Origin: Staphylococcus simulans
Lineage (GTDB): Bacteria > Bacillota > Bacilli > Staphylococcales > Staphylococcaceae
DNA length: 46,784 bases
NCBI RefSeq assembly: GCF_003043455.1
Contig: NZ_PZGG01000014.1
Span: 1-46,784 of the forward strand
Reading direction: 5' to 3'
Positions 9,016 to 18,800 of the stretch are shown piece by piece. Position 1 is the first letter of the stretch, and each line of letters starts with the position of its first letter. The notes under the pieces were generated by a model that searched no databases, was not told the DNA's origin, and saw nothing but the letters and a program-made list of their open reading frames with translations. The position numbers and the translations under genes are program-made.

Positions 9016-9061
9016 AAGTGCTTTCATAAGATAAGTTTCAACCTACCTTATGAAAGCACTT
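9016..9061. terminator. Terminator between LysR gene and SRP RNA
   Basis: A perfect 15-bp stem (AAGTGCTTTCATAAG / CTTATGAAAGCACTT) with a 16-nt loop. T-rich sequence follows on both strands, so it can end both the LysR transcript and any read-through from the SRP RNA gene. Confidence 0.9.
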
Positions 9062-9097
9062 CTTTATATATATTCGTACATTATAGACATAAAAAAA

Positions 9098-9369
9098 CCG
9101 CGCAACTTTGCTTTGAATGTGTATCATGAACGTTACCAAAGTCGACAGCTAAATCTCGGCTACCCTACGGCACATATGATAATCCACTTAATGCTGCTTC
9201 CGTCAGGACCTGACATGATTCATGGGTTCATATTGCATAGGACCGAAATCTTCAAACACCTCGTGCTTTGGGCAGACTTCACAAGTACACACCCTAGGCA
9301 AAGTATTCAGTCTCGCATAAGCGGATTTCGAGAATAGGGAACCGCTACCTCCCCACCTAGCACGGCAAG
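9098..9369 (-). ncRNA. ffs: Signal recognition particle RNA (large, Bacillus type)
   Basis: The reverse complement contains the invariant domain IV: ATGTCAGGTCCTGACGGAAG then CAGC at about 9190-9216, which binds Ffh. The flanking ends CTTGCCGTGC... and ...GCAAAGTTGCGCGG can close the long helix and give ~272 nt, the size of the Alu-domain-containing SRP RNA of Bacillus and Staphylococcus. It is followed on the minus strand by a run of seven T. On the minus strand a TTGCAT ... TAAGAT pair (spacing 18) just upstream of the 5' end is a plausible promoter. Exact ends are approximate. The RNA targets nascent membrane proteins to FtsY/Sec. Confidence 0.96.
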
Positions 9370-9472
9370 TTATATCTTACTATATATTAAGCAGGTAATG
9401 CAAGTATTAATGATTTGTAAATCTTCCTCTTAATAAGTGCTTCATTTTCTTTCTTATTATTTAAGAAGAAAA

Positions 9473-9495
9473 CCAGCTAACACTATATTAGCTGG
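9473..9495 (-). terminator. Terminator of the trehalose operon
   Basis: An 8-bp stem CCAGCTAA / TTAGCTGG with a 7-nt loop, followed on the minus strand by TTTTCTTCTT, lies 8 nt after the treR stop. Confidence 0.85.
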
Positions 9496-9503
9496 CTTTT
9501 ATC

Positions 9504-10247
9504 TTATCTTCTTGAGAAATCCACAAATCTGAATTCAGTCGCAATATGCTTTGCGATATTGTATTGAAATTTCGTAGTGTCTTTTAAATGCACCACACCT
9601 CTGACTGTGGCAGTGTAAGGTGGATTTACTTGTCCGAAAGCTTCATACTCCGCTTCTCCAAACGCCTCAAACGTAATAGCCTTACTAGAATAACTAATCT
9701 CTTGTTTAAGTTGTTGCTCAATATATTCATACAGCGAATTCTTCACAATCGTTTCTGTTAAACCTGGAACGACACTTGCCACCAAGTAATCTTCATCTAT
9801 AATTTTGACTCTGCCGTCCATTTTACGATAACGCACAAGATGCCACAACTTGGCATTGTCAGTTAAATCTAGCGCTTCTTGAACGGCAGGGACTTCTTGT
9901 GCTCGGACGGTTTCTAGTATTTTCACTTCTGTTTCTAAAGCAATGCCTAAGTTTTGTTGGACCTCTTTGAAACTTGTCAGCTTAGAAAACGGGAACTCCT
10001 TAACACCTTGATAAATCACAATCGAGCCCTTGCCTCTGATTTTTTGAATCATGCCTTCACTGACCAATAAGTTCAGTGCACGACGCACTGTTTCGCGTGA
10101 AGCATGATACATGGTAACCAAATCATGTTCAGAAGGCAGCTGTGCGCCATATACTAACTTTTCATTCATAATTTGTGTTCTTAAATCATCGTAGATTTTC
10201 GTGAATTTCTTTGGTTTCGTCATCATCGTTCTCACTCTATTCTTCAT
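9504..10247 (-). CDS. treR: Trehalose operon repressor (GntR family)
   Basis: A 247-residue GntR/HutC-type repressor. The winged helix is at about residues 15-80 (KIYDDLRTQI, LPSEHDLVTMYHASRETVRRAL), followed by a UTRA effector domain. TreR of Bacillus represses the tre operon and is released by trehalose-6-phosphate. It is the last gene of treP-treC-treR, 21 nt after treC. The start is uncertain: no good ribosome-binding site precedes the first ATG, and ATG-ATG at residues 8-9 is better placed after a weak GAGTGAGA. Its likely operator is seen at the treP promoter. Confidence 0.93.
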   Translation of the reverse strand: MKNRVRTMMTKPKKFTKIYDDLRTQIMNEKLVYGAQLPSEHDLVTMYHASRETVRRALNLLVSEGMIQKIRGKGSIVIYQGVKEFPFSKLTSFKEVQQNLGIALETEVKILETVRAQEVPAVQEALDLTDNAKLWHLVRYRKMDGRVKIIDEDYLVASVVPGLTETIVKNSLYEYIEQQLKQEISYSSKAITFEAFGEAEYEAFGQVNPPYTATVRGVVHLKDTTKFQYNIAKHIATEFRFVDFSRR

Positions 10248-10268
10248 TCGTCTTAATCGTTATAGTGC

Positions 10269-11915
10269 CTAGTTATCCTCTTGTGCAATAACAATTGCAC
10301 CATAACCGTCAATCTCTCCATCCACAATCGTACCGCGTTCTAGAACAACCTCTCCTGTTGTTTCCAGATCTTCTGGTAATAAAGCCGCTTCTTTACTAAA
10401 GTTAGCGATTACTAACCATTGTTGATCTTGATACGTACGTCGATAAATCATTAATTGCTTATTATCCATGTATAATGGCGTAATATCTCCATACGTTATA
10501 ATATCATGTTCATGACGTAAACGGATTAATTCACGATACGTTTGTAAGACAGAATGTTCGTTTTCGATTTCATCTTCAACATTAATATAACTTGCGTCGT
10601 CTGGAATATCAATCCACGGTGTACCACTTGTAAATCCAGCATTTTCAGCTGGTGTCCACTGCATTGGTGTACGTGAATTATCACGAGATTTTTGCGCTAG
10701 AATCTGCATAATACGCGTCTCTTCTACACCTTGTTCTTTTAAATTACGATACGCATTCAACGATTCAACATCTCGATATTGATCAATACTTGTGAAATGC
10801 GGATTGGTCATCCCAATTTCTTCACCTTGATAAATATATGGTGTTCCTTGCAGCATATGCAGTGCTACAGCTAACATTTTCGCACTCTTTTGACGTAATT
10901 CCTCAGTTGAATCATCTCCAAAACGAGAAACCACACGTGGCTGATCATGGTTGCACCAGAAGATTGCGTTCCAACCGCCGCCTTGATGAATGCCCAATTG
11001 CCATTCCATTAAAATACGTTTAAGCGCTAAGAAATCATAATCTGCATACGTCCATTTTTCACCATTCTCATAATCTACTTTTAAATGGTGGAAGTTAAAT
11101 ACACTATTTAATTCTTCACGCTCTGGTTTCGTATACTTAATACAATTTTCAATCGTAGTTGAAGACATTTCTCCGACTGTCATTAAGTCTTTGCCTCCGA
11201 ATGTTTCACGGTTCATTTCGTGAATGAACTCATGGACACGTGGGCCATCTGTATAGAATTCTTTTCCAATCGCTTCAGAATCTTTGAATTCATCTTTAGA
11301 AATTAAATTAATAACGTCAAAGCGGAAACCATCTACACCGAAATCAATCCAGTAATTAATCATGTCGTATAATGCCGCTCTTACTTCAGGATTCTCCCAG
11401 TTCAAGTCTGCTTGCGTCACGTCAAAAAGATGTAAGTAATATTCATCGCTTTTTTCATCATATTTCCATGCATTACCCCCGAATTTTGATTCCCAATTTG
11501 TCGGAGGTACACCATCTTTCGCGGCTTTGCGGAAGAAGTAATAATCACGATACGGATTATCTTTTGATGAAATCGCCGATTTAAACCATTCATGTTCTGT
11601 TGACGTGTGATTGATGACGATATCCATCATCACTTTCAAATTATGCGCATGCGCTTCATCTAGTAAACGTCTTAATTCTTCTTTCGTCCCAAAATCTTCA
11701 TTAATGTTATAGTAATCACTGATATCATAACCATTGTCATTCATCGGTGATTGATACACTGGCGTTAACCAAAGATAATCGACACCTAAATACTCTAGAT
11801 AATCCATTTTTTCAATAATCCCGTTTAAATCTCCTACACCATTTCCTGTCGTGTCGTTAAATGATTTTGGATAAATTTGATAAACAACAGACTTTCTCCA
11901 ATCGTTATGTTTCAT
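10269..11915 (-). CDS. treC: Alpha,alpha-phosphotrehalase
   Basis: A 548-residue GH13 enzyme that hydrolyses trehalose-6-phosphate to glucose and glucose-6-phosphate. Conserved GH13 regions are visible: DIVINHTS (98-105), GFRFD with nucleophile Asp200, VGEM with acid/base Glu249, and CNHDQPR. Length is normal for TreA/TreC. It is the second gene of the operon; treP lies 97 nt upstream with a hairpin in the gap. Confused annotation with oligo-1,6-glucosidase is common, but the operon context makes phosphotrehalase the better call. Confidence 0.95.
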   Translation of the reverse strand: MKHNDWRKSVVYQIYPKSFNDTTGNGVGDLNGIIEKMDYLEYLGVDYLWLTPVYQSPMNDNGYDISDYYNINEDFGTKEELRRLLDEAHAHNLKVMMDIVINHTSTEHEWFKSAISSKDNPYRDYYFFRKAAKDGVPPTNWESKFGGNAWKYDEKSDEYYLHLFDVTQADLNWENPEVRAALYDMINYWIDFGVDGFRFDVINLISKDEFKDSEAIGKEFYTDGPRVHEFIHEMNRETFGGKDLMTVGEMSSTTIENCIKYTKPEREELNSVFNFHHLKVDYENGEKWTYADYDFLALKRILMEWQLGIHQGGGWNAIFWCNHDQPRVVSRFGDDSTEELRQKSAKMLAVALHMLQGTPYIYQGEEIGMTNPHFTSIDQYRDVESLNAYRNLKEQGVEETRIMQILAQKSRDNSRTPMQWTPAENAGFTSGTPWIDIPDDASYINVEDEIENEHSVLQTYRELIRLRHEHDIITYGDITPLYMDNKQLMIYRRTYQDQQWLVIANFSKEAALLPEDLETTGEVVLERGTIVDGEIDGYGAIVIAQEDN

Positions 11916-11946
11916 AATATGATCACCTTTTCCTCTCTCTTTATAA

Positions 11947-11980
11947 AAAAACAGAACACCTTTTGTATGATGTTCTGTTT
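11947..11980 (-). terminator. Hairpin between treP and treC
   Basis: A 10-12 bp stem (AAACAGAACA / TGTTCTGTTT) is followed on the minus strand by seven T. It is a complete intrinsic terminator within the operon, so it probably lowers treC-treR expression relative to treP or leaves partial read-through. Confidence 0.8.
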
Positions 11981-12012
11981 TTTAAACGTACGTTTTATAT
12001 ATCTATAATCAC

Positions 12013-13440
12013 TTAATCTACCATTTCTTTTGCTTTTGTTTTCGCAAATTTTGAGAAGATAACTGTTAAGATTGCAGGTACAATCACCGCAATGACTGTA
12101 CAAATCGCATAGACTACCCAATATTCTTTTTGGATAGAAATGATTGCGGGTACACCGCCGACACCCACGTTACCTAATACTTTGCTGGCACCGATGAAAG
12201 CACCAAGCACACCTGATGTTAAAATTGCCGCAACAAATGGATATTTTAATGGAATGTTTACCCCGAACATTGCAGGTTCTGTGACACCTAGCAAACCAGA
12301 CACACTTGATGTAATCGCTAAACCTTGTTCTTTTACCATCTTACGACGTTTGTAGACGTACCAAGCGCCAAGAGCTGCTGAACCTTGACAGATATTTGAA
12401 ATCGCAAGAATCGGCCATAAGTATGTCCCTTTTAATGAGCTTCCCATTAATTGGAAGTCCACAGCTAAGAACATGTGGTGTAAACCTGTAATTACAAGCG
12501 GTGCATAGAATAAACCGTAGATTGCGCCGCCTAACCAACCAGCACGGTTGAATAAGAATGTAACGATATCTGTAATACCTGTACCGATCCATAAAGCAAT
12601 CGGTCCAATAACTAAGAATGCAAGGAAACCTGTTACTAATAATGCGATAGGTCCTACAACTAACATCTTAATTGAATCATGAACAACTTTGTTTAAGCCT
12701 TTTTCAATTTGCGCTAAAACATAAGAAGCTAATAATACTGGTAACACTTGTCCTTGATAGTTTAACTGTTTTACATCTAATCCGAAGATATGCCAAACAG
12801 GAATCTTAGATCCTTCATTTAAAGCATATTGTGATACCAATTGCGGATGCATTAAGACAAGTCCTAATACTAAACCAAGTACTGGGTTACCGCCGAATAC
12901 ACGCATACTACTCCAACCAATCAACGCCGGCAAGAAGATAAACGCGGTTGTCGCAATCACGTTCACAATATCTGCGAAGTCATGAATTTGCGGGAACTGT
13001 TTCACTAATGGTTGCGGACCGAATAAGTCCTCCATTGTTAAAAGGTTATAAATCCCCATTAATAAACCGGCAGTGACGATAGCTGGTAAGATTGGAATGA
13101 AGATATCCCCTAATAGTTTTACGAGTCTCTGCAACGGATTACCTTTTTTCGCAGCCGCTGCTTTTACTTCATCTTTAGAAGCCCCTTCTTTACCGACTTC
13201 ATTCATAAAACGTTTATATACTTCATCGACTGTCCCCGGGCCGATGACAATTTGATATTGATTATCCGCTTTAAATTGTCCTTTAACGAGCGGATTCTCA
13301 CTTAATTCGTCCTTATTTACTTTATTATCATCTTTTAATACTAAACGTAATCTCGTGACACAGTGCGTCGCTGCCTCTAAGTTTTCAGCACCACCGATTG
13401 CTTCCACAATCTGTTTAACATCTTTATCTTTTACAGCCAT
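12013..13440 (-). CDS. treP: PTS trehalose-specific EIIBC component
   Basis: A 475-residue sugar permease. The EIIB domain occupies about residues 1-85 with the phosphorylated cysteine C27 in EAATHCVTRLR; the EIIC membrane domain follows (about 105-470, roughly ten segments, with the GxTEP motif as 'LGVTEPAMFGVN'). No EIIA domain is attached, so a shared glucose-type EIIA must donate phosphate. It imports trehalose as trehalose-6-phosphate for TreC. Start chosen at 13440, after AAAGGGAGTGAG; longer in-frame starts upstream run across the promoter and operator and are rejected. Confidence 0.95.
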   Translation of the reverse strand: MAVKDKDVKQIVEAIGGAENLEAATHCVTRLRLVLKDDNKVNKDELSENPLVKGQFKADNQYQIVIGPGTVDEVYKRFMNEVGKEGASKDEVKAAAAKKGNPLQRLVKLLGDIFIPILPAIVTAGLLMGIYNLLTMEDLFGPQPLVKQFPQIHDFADIVNVIATTAFIFLPALIGWSSMRVFGGNPVLGLVLGLVLMHPQLVSQYALNEGSKIPVWHIFGLDVKQLNYQGQVLPVLLASYVLAQIEKGLNKVVHDSIKMLVVGPIALLVTGFLAFLVIGPIALWIGTGITDIVTFLFNRAGWLGGAIYGLFYAPLVITGLHHMFLAVDFQLMGSSLKGTYLWPILAISNICQGSAALGAWYVYKRRKMVKEQGLAITSSVSGLLGVTEPAMFGVNIPLKYPFVAAILTSGVLGAFIGASKVLGNVGVGGVPAIISIQKEYWVVYAICTVIAVIVPAILTVIFSKFAKTKAKEMVD

Positions 13441-13473
13441 CTGACTCACTCCCTTTATTTTATCTTTGAATCC

Positions 13474-13510
13474 ATTGTACTTGTCTAGACAAGTTATGTA
13501 AAGGCTTTCA
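13474..13510 (-). promoter_or_regulatory. treP promoter with TreR operator and cre
   Basis: Minus strand -35 TTTACA (13497-13502) and -10 TACAAT (13474-13479) are spaced 17 bp. The perfect palindrome ACTTGTCTAGACAAGT (13479-13494) fills the spacer and resembles the Bacillus TreR operator (TTGTATATACAAG type). TGAAAGCCTTTACA (minus strand, 13497-13510) matches the CcpA cre consensus at all but one position and overlaps the -35. Together they imply induction by trehalose-6-phosphate and glucose repression. Confidence 0.85.
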
Positions 13511-13526
13511 TTCAAATATTTTAAAA

Positions 13527-13559
13527 AAGCGATAATCTTACAAAAAAAGATTACCGCTT
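13527..13559 (-). terminator. Terminator after the VOC gene
   Basis: The stem AAGCGATAATCTT / AAGATTACCGCTT (one mismatch) is followed on the minus strand by six T. It insulates the treP promoter from the upstream VOC gene. Confidence 0.88.
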
Positions 13560-13577
13560 CTTCAATTAAATACATCA

Positions 13578-13967
13578 CTATGGACGTTCTATAATTTGAA
13601 TTAAATTACCGCAAGTATCATCAAACACCGCGAACTTTACACCATTCCCCATATCCATAGGTGCCATGGTGAACCCTACACCATGTTCTTTTAAAGTTTG
13701 GTAAGTCGCTTGTACGTCTTCTACATCGAACATTGTACAAGGAATCCCTTCTTGTTTCAGACCCTCTTGATAAGTCTTTGCGACAGGATGTTGATTAGGT
13801 TCTAATAATAATTCAGTGCCTTCAGGATTCTCTGGTGATACAACTGTCAACCATCTGTATTCACCTGCAGGTTCATCCGCATGTTTTTGAAACCCTAATA
13901 CTTCAGTATAAAATTTTAATGCGTGCTCTTGATCTTCCACAAAAATACTTGAAACTTTGATTTCCAT
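13578..13967 (-). CDS. VOC/glyoxalase-family protein
   Basis: A 129-residue single-domain vicinal-oxygen-chelate protein. The typical opening 'VSSIFVEDQEHALKFYTEVLGF' and closing 'VFDDTCGNLIQIIE' strands are visible. The closing glutamate in the ...NLIQIIE strand and a histidine near LEPNQHP are possible metal ligands. Substrate unknown: the family includes glyoxalase I, fosfomycin/bleomycin resistance proteins and dioxygenases. GGAGGT ribosome-binding site. It is a single gene between treP and tRNA-Ser with terminators on both sides. Confidence 0.85.
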   Translation of the reverse strand: MEIKVSSIFVEDQEHALKFYTEVLGFQKHADEPAGEYRWLTVVSPENPEGTELLLEPNQHPVAKTYQEGLKQEGIPCTMFDVEDVQATYQTLKEHGVGFTMAPMDMGNGVKFAVFDDTCGNLIQIIERP

Positions 13968-14072
13968 ATGAGTTTACCTCCGTTGTTGCGTCACTCTTTC
14001 ATTCCTTAAATTTACATCATATAAACTTATAATTGAATCGAACCCTTTAATGTGAAAGTTACGATAGAAACT

Positions 14073-14116
14073 AAAAAGGCAATCATTCAACGTAACAGTT
14101 GAGTGATTGCCTTTTT
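14073..14116. terminator. Terminator downstream of tRNA-Ser
   Basis: A 13-bp stem AAAAAGGCAATCA / TGATTGCCTTTTT with T-runs on both strands. It ends the tRNA transcript on the minus strand. Confidence 0.9.
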
Positions 14117-14145
14117 ATATCTATTAGTCTTGGATTTAAAAATAA

Positions 14146-14238
14146 TGGCGGAGGAAGAGGGATTCGAACCCCCGCGGGCCGTTAAGCCCCTGTCGGTTTT
14201 CAAGACCGATCCCTTCAGCCGGACTTGGGTATTCCTCC
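14146..14238 (-). tRNA. tRNA-Ser (UGA anticodon)
   Basis: The reverse complement is a 93-nt class II tRNA: acceptor GGAGGAA pairing with TTCCTCC, anticodon stem-loop TCGGT-CTTGAAA-ACCGA giving anticodon TGA, a long variable arm (about CAGGGGCTTAACGGCCC), T-loop GGTTCGAATCC, and an encoded CCA end. The long variable arm is diagnostic for tRNA-Ser. The gene is single, not in a cluster. Confidence 0.97.
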
Positions 14239-14336
14239 AAAATAAGCACAAGAACTATTATATGATATTTATAAAAAGAAGTCAACATTTCTCAAAAAAT
14301 TTAATGTTAAGTTTTGTGAGAATGACGCAAAATTAA

Positions 14337-14368
14337 AACACACAGCCATAACTTTACAGCTGTGTGTT
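14337..14368 (-). terminator. Terminator of gltB-gltD
   Basis: A 10-bp stem AACACACAGC / GCTGTGTGTT followed on the minus strand by TTTTAATTTT. It lies 7 nt after the gltD stop. Confidence 0.88.
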
Positions 14369-14374
14369 GAATTA

Positions 14375-15847
14375 TTAACTAAATACCGTTTGTTTTTGTA
14401 AATATTTGTGTACAGCTTTCGCAACACCGCGTCCTTCTTTAATCGCCCAAACGACTAAACTTTGGCCACGTCTCGCGTCACCTGCCGCAAAGATATGCGG
14501 TTGGCTTGTCGCATAATCTTTATCATTCGCAACGATACTGTTGCGCTCTGTTTTTAAATTGAAATCATTTGGCACAGTATTTTCAGTACCGATAAAGCCA
14601 ATCGCTAACAAGACTAAGTCAGCTGGCCAATGACGTAAAGTATCATTCATTTCTGTCGAACCATCTGGTAATTGGCGTAACGTTTGTGTATACACACCAC
14701 GTACATTACCAAGTTTATCAACATCATAGCGCATAGAGTTTTCACCATATGCACGTGGTTCAAAACCGAATTTTTCTTCGTATTCACTATGCGCATAATC
14801 CATTTTAAAGACTGGCATAGACATCGGCCAATATGGATTACCTTCAATTTCATAACGTTCTGGTAATCTTGTGAACTGGTTAAACTGTACAATAGATTTA
14901 CAATTTTCACGTAAAGCTGTTGCGACACAGTCGGCACCTGTATCACCAGCACCGATCACAATCACATTTTTACCTTCTGCACTGATTGTCGCATCTTCTG
15001 ATTTCAGTTCACCATTTAAGATTTGTGTTTGTTCTGTCAAATAATCTAAAGCAAAATGGATACCTTGTCCCATACGGCCTTCAAGCGGTAAATCTCTCGC
15101 TTGATGTGAGCCAGTACAAACGATAATCGCATCAAATTGTTCATCTAACGTTTCCCGGGAAATATCGACGCCGACTTCTGTATCAGTGACAAATTTCACA
15201 CCCGCTTCTTCCATCAAATGGACTCTTCGACGAACGACTGCTTTATCCAATTTCATATTTGGAATACCATACATTAATAAGCCGCCTGGTTCATGTGCAC
15301 GTTCATAAACCGTCACATCATACCCTTTTGCATTTAATTCATCCGCAGCTGTTAAACCAGCAGGTCCGCTTCCGACAATCGCCACAGATTGTCCTAAACG
15401 TTTCTCTGGTACACGGGGTTGTACCCATCCATTTTCGAATGCTTCATCAATAATCGTTCTCTCGATCCCCTTGATTGCGATCGACTCTCGGTTAATTTTC
15501 ATCACACATGCTTGTTCACAAGGTGCTGGACAAACACGCCCTGTAAAGTCAGGGAAGTTATTAGTTTCAGAGAGACGTTCATATGCCTCTCTGAAATCAC
15601 CGTGGTAAACTAAATCGTTCCATTCCGGAATATAGTTTCCAATTGGACAACCGATTGTTTGTCGTCCTAAACTTTGACCTGTTTGACAAAACGGTGTACC
15701 ACAATCCATACAACGCGCACCTTGACGCTGTGCATCTTCTTTAGTGAAACGCTGCTGGAATTGAAGATGGTTCGTTAAACGCTCTGCTAACGAAAGTTCC
15801 GGCAGTGCTTGTTTGTCATATTTCATAAAACCTTTGAATTCACCCAT
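14375..15847 (-). CDS. gltD: Glutamate synthase small subunit
   Basis: A 490-residue flavoprotein of normal length. Two cysteine clusters bind [4Fe-4S] centres (C46, C49, C54, C67 and C106, C110, C114). An FAD Rossmann motif GSGPAGL follows, then an NAD(P)H-binding GAGDTGADC segment. It passes electrons from NADPH to GltB to make two glutamates from glutamine and 2-oxoglutarate. It begins 24 nt after gltB and has an AAGGAG ribosome-binding site. The distance and terminator make gltB-gltD a two-gene operon. Confidence 0.97.
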   Translation of the reverse strand: MGEFKGFMKYDKQALPELSLAERLTNHLQFQQRFTKEDAQRQGARCMDCGTPFCQTGQSLGRQTIGCPIGNYIPEWNDLVYHGDFREAYERLSETNNFPDFTGRVCPAPCEQACVMKINRESIAIKGIERTIIDEAFENGWVQPRVPEKRLGQSVAIVGSGPAGLTAADELNAKGYDVTVYERAHEPGGLLMYGIPNMKLDKAVVRRRVHLMEEAGVKFVTDTEVGVDISRETLDEQFDAIIVCTGSHQARDLPLEGRMGQGIHFALDYLTEQTQILNGELKSEDATISAEGKNVIVIGAGDTGADCVATALRENCKSIVQFNQFTRLPERYEIEGNPYWPMSMPVFKMDYAHSEYEEKFGFEPRAYGENSMRYDVDKLGNVRGVYTQTLRQLPDGSTEMNDTLRHWPADLVLLAIGFIGTENTVPNDFNLKTERNSIVANDKDYATSQPHIFAAGDARRGQSLVVWAIKEGRGVAKAVHKYLQKQTVFS

Positions 15848-15871
15848 ATCTAAACACTCCTTCTTATTTCG

Positions 15872-18800
15872 TTAATAAACAACTGAGAATGGTCCTTCTA
15901 AATCTGCTGCTTTACGTGTATCGTAGAAGGCATTCAAAATTGCTGTTTTAGAATTGTCTGCTTTACGTTCTTGATCTTCAATTTTATGCATCATTAATTT
16001 ATAGTCTTTTGGTATGACTTTAACGACTTTTTGAGCCACATTGTCAAAATCAGCTAATACTGCTTTAGCTTTTTTACTGTCTGTGTATCGAACATGTTCT
16101 TCTAACATGTCTTTAATAACCGCAAATTCTTCTGGTTCAGTAATAGTATCGAAATCAAGTGTTGGCAATGCATTGTACGATTTGAAGTGTTCCACATCAT
16201 CAGGGAAGATGTAAGCGACACCGCCGCTCATACCTTGACCGAAGTTGTCACCGACATTACCTAATACAATGACACGTCCACCAGTCATATACTCTAAACC
16301 ATGGTTTCCGATACCTTCTACGACTGCATGAACACCACTGTTTCTGATACAGAAACGTTCACCGGCATAACCATTAATAAAGGCTTTACCGCTTGTAGCG
16401 CCGTAGAAGCATACATTACCGACAATAATATTTTCTTCACGTTCTTCATTTGGTGCATTAATGATAATCTTACCTCCGGATAAACCTTTACCAACATAGT
16501 CATTGGCATCACCTGTATGGTGAATTGTTAATCCTGAAGGTGAAAATGCACCGACACTTTGGCCTGCATGGCCTGTAGTTTCAACATAGATTGTATCTTC
16601 AGGTAAACCTTCCGCTCCATGTGCGCGAGTAATCAAGCTGCCGGCAGTTACACCTACATCACGTTGCTCATTGCACAACTTATATGTCCCTCTAAATAAA
16701 GTACCGTCTTGAATTGCCGCTTCAGCATCTGGAATCAATTCCGTTTGATCAAAACCTTTTTCTAAATGATGCTGTTGCTCAATTTGTTTGAATGTCGGTC
16801 CTTCATTTTGATAAAGCAACGGTGCCACATCAAGTGAACGTGCTTTTTCGTTAGCTACCGAATGATTTGCTTCTAATAAATCAGTTCGGCCGATCAATTC
16901 TTCAACAGAACGTAGACCCAGTTCAGCTAACACTTCACGTAATTCTTGTGCAATAAAGTGCATAAAGTTAACCATGTGATGTGCACGACCGTTAAAGAGT
17001 TGACGTAAATCTTCGTTTTGTGTAGCCACGCCGACAGGACATGTATCTTTATGGCACACACGCATCATGACACAACCTAGAACAACTAACGGTGCTGTCG
17101 CAAAACCAAACTCTTCCGCACCTAATGCACAAGCATAAGCCACGTCATGTCCAGTTAATAACTTACCGTCTGTTTCTAAACGAATACGAGAACGTAAATC
17201 GTTCATCATTAATGTTTGATGCGTTTCTGCTAGACCGATTTCCCAAGGCAGTCCAGCATGTTGAATACTTGTTTTAGGTGAAGCACCTGTACCGCCGTCA
17301 TAACCGCTGATAACGATTTTGTCAGCAAAGGCTTTCGCAACACCTGCCGCAATTGTTCCGACACCACTCTTAGATACTAATTTCACAGCGATATTCGCTT
17401 GTGGATTCGCATTCTTCAAGTCATGAATCAACTGCGCTAAGTCTTCAATTGAATAAATATCATGATGAGGTGGTGGTGAAATCAAGCCGATACCTGGCGT
17501 TGAACCACGTACCTCAGCAATCCATGGATAAACTTTCGTACCTGGCAACTGTCCGCCTTCCCCTGGTTTAGCACCTTGTGCGACTTTAATTTGAATTTCA
17601 GTCGCATGTTGTAAATAATCACTTGTTACACCGAAACGACCTGATGCAACTTGTTTAATTGTACTTGTATAATCTTCACCTTCTGGACCTTTCACGTAAC
17701 GTTCAGGGTCCTCTCCACCTTCACCGCTATTACTCTTACCGCCAATTAAGTTCATCGCTTCTGCTAAAGTTTTATGTGCTTCGGCAGAGATTGAACCATA
17801 ACTCATGGCACCTGTATTGAATCGGTGAACAATGTCTTCTATCGGTTCAACCGCATCAATGCTGATCGGTGTACGTGATTTGAATTTCATTAAATGACGA
17901 ATACGATCAGTACGTTGATGATTCACTGTTTTCGAATACTCTTTGAACATGTCATAGTCATTTTCACGACATGCATGTTGCAGCAACCTAATGGTAGTTG
18001 GGTTGAAAGCGTGATATTGACCTTGTTGGCGCCATTGGAACGTACTACCTGATTCAAGATGTTCTTCTTTACGTCCTTGGCGTTTCTTATTCTCTTCATC
18101 AATCAAATCAATCGTTAAACCAGATAACTTAGATTGTGTACCTGTGAAGTATTTATCAATGACCTCATGTGATAAACCGACTGCTTCAAAGATTTGTGCA
18201 CCTTGATAACTTTGAACCGTTGAAATACCCATTTTAGACATGACTTTAATAACCCCTTCAGCCAACACGTCTGTATAAGTTTTCACTTGTGCTTCAGCAG
18301 GACCAGATAATTCACCTTGTTCTACCAATGCCGCAATCGTTTCTTGTGCTAAATAAGGAACAACTGCATTAGCACCATAGCCTAATAAACATGCGACATG
18401 GTGGACTTCACGAATTTCTCCGCCTTTTGCCACTAAACTTGTTTCTTGGCGTAAATCTTCAGTAATCAACGCCTGATGCAAGTAGCTGACCGCAAGTAAA
18501 ATCGGAATTGCATACCCTGGTTCATCACGTAAGCTGCTGTCATCTAAGACTAAAATGTCATAACCTGCTTTAACCGCTTCAACCGCTTTCTCTCTCAACA
18601 CTTCTAGCGCATCTTCTAAGCTGCCGCTATATACGGTTGATAAATGTTTCGCACGGAATGGTCCGTTCTCTGCTACTTTTAATTGCGCTTCTGTTAAAAC
18701 AGGATGTTTCAATTGAAGACGATTCAACGCATCTGTGTCAGGTACAAGCAAATTGCCTTCTTTACCTAAGTATGACAATTCACTTGTGACGATTTTTTCA

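Noticed and set aside
9050..9337. 95-codon plus-strand ORF
   Set aside because: It lies antisense across the SRP RNA gene; no ribosome-binding site and composition set by the RNA.
12013..13578. Longer treP start at 13578
   Set aside because: It would translate the promoter, the TreR operator and the terminator; the true start at 13440 has a good ribosome-binding site.
14103..14336. 77-codon plus-strand ORF
   Set aside because: It runs antisense through tRNA-Ser and intergenic DNA; no protein-like sequence.
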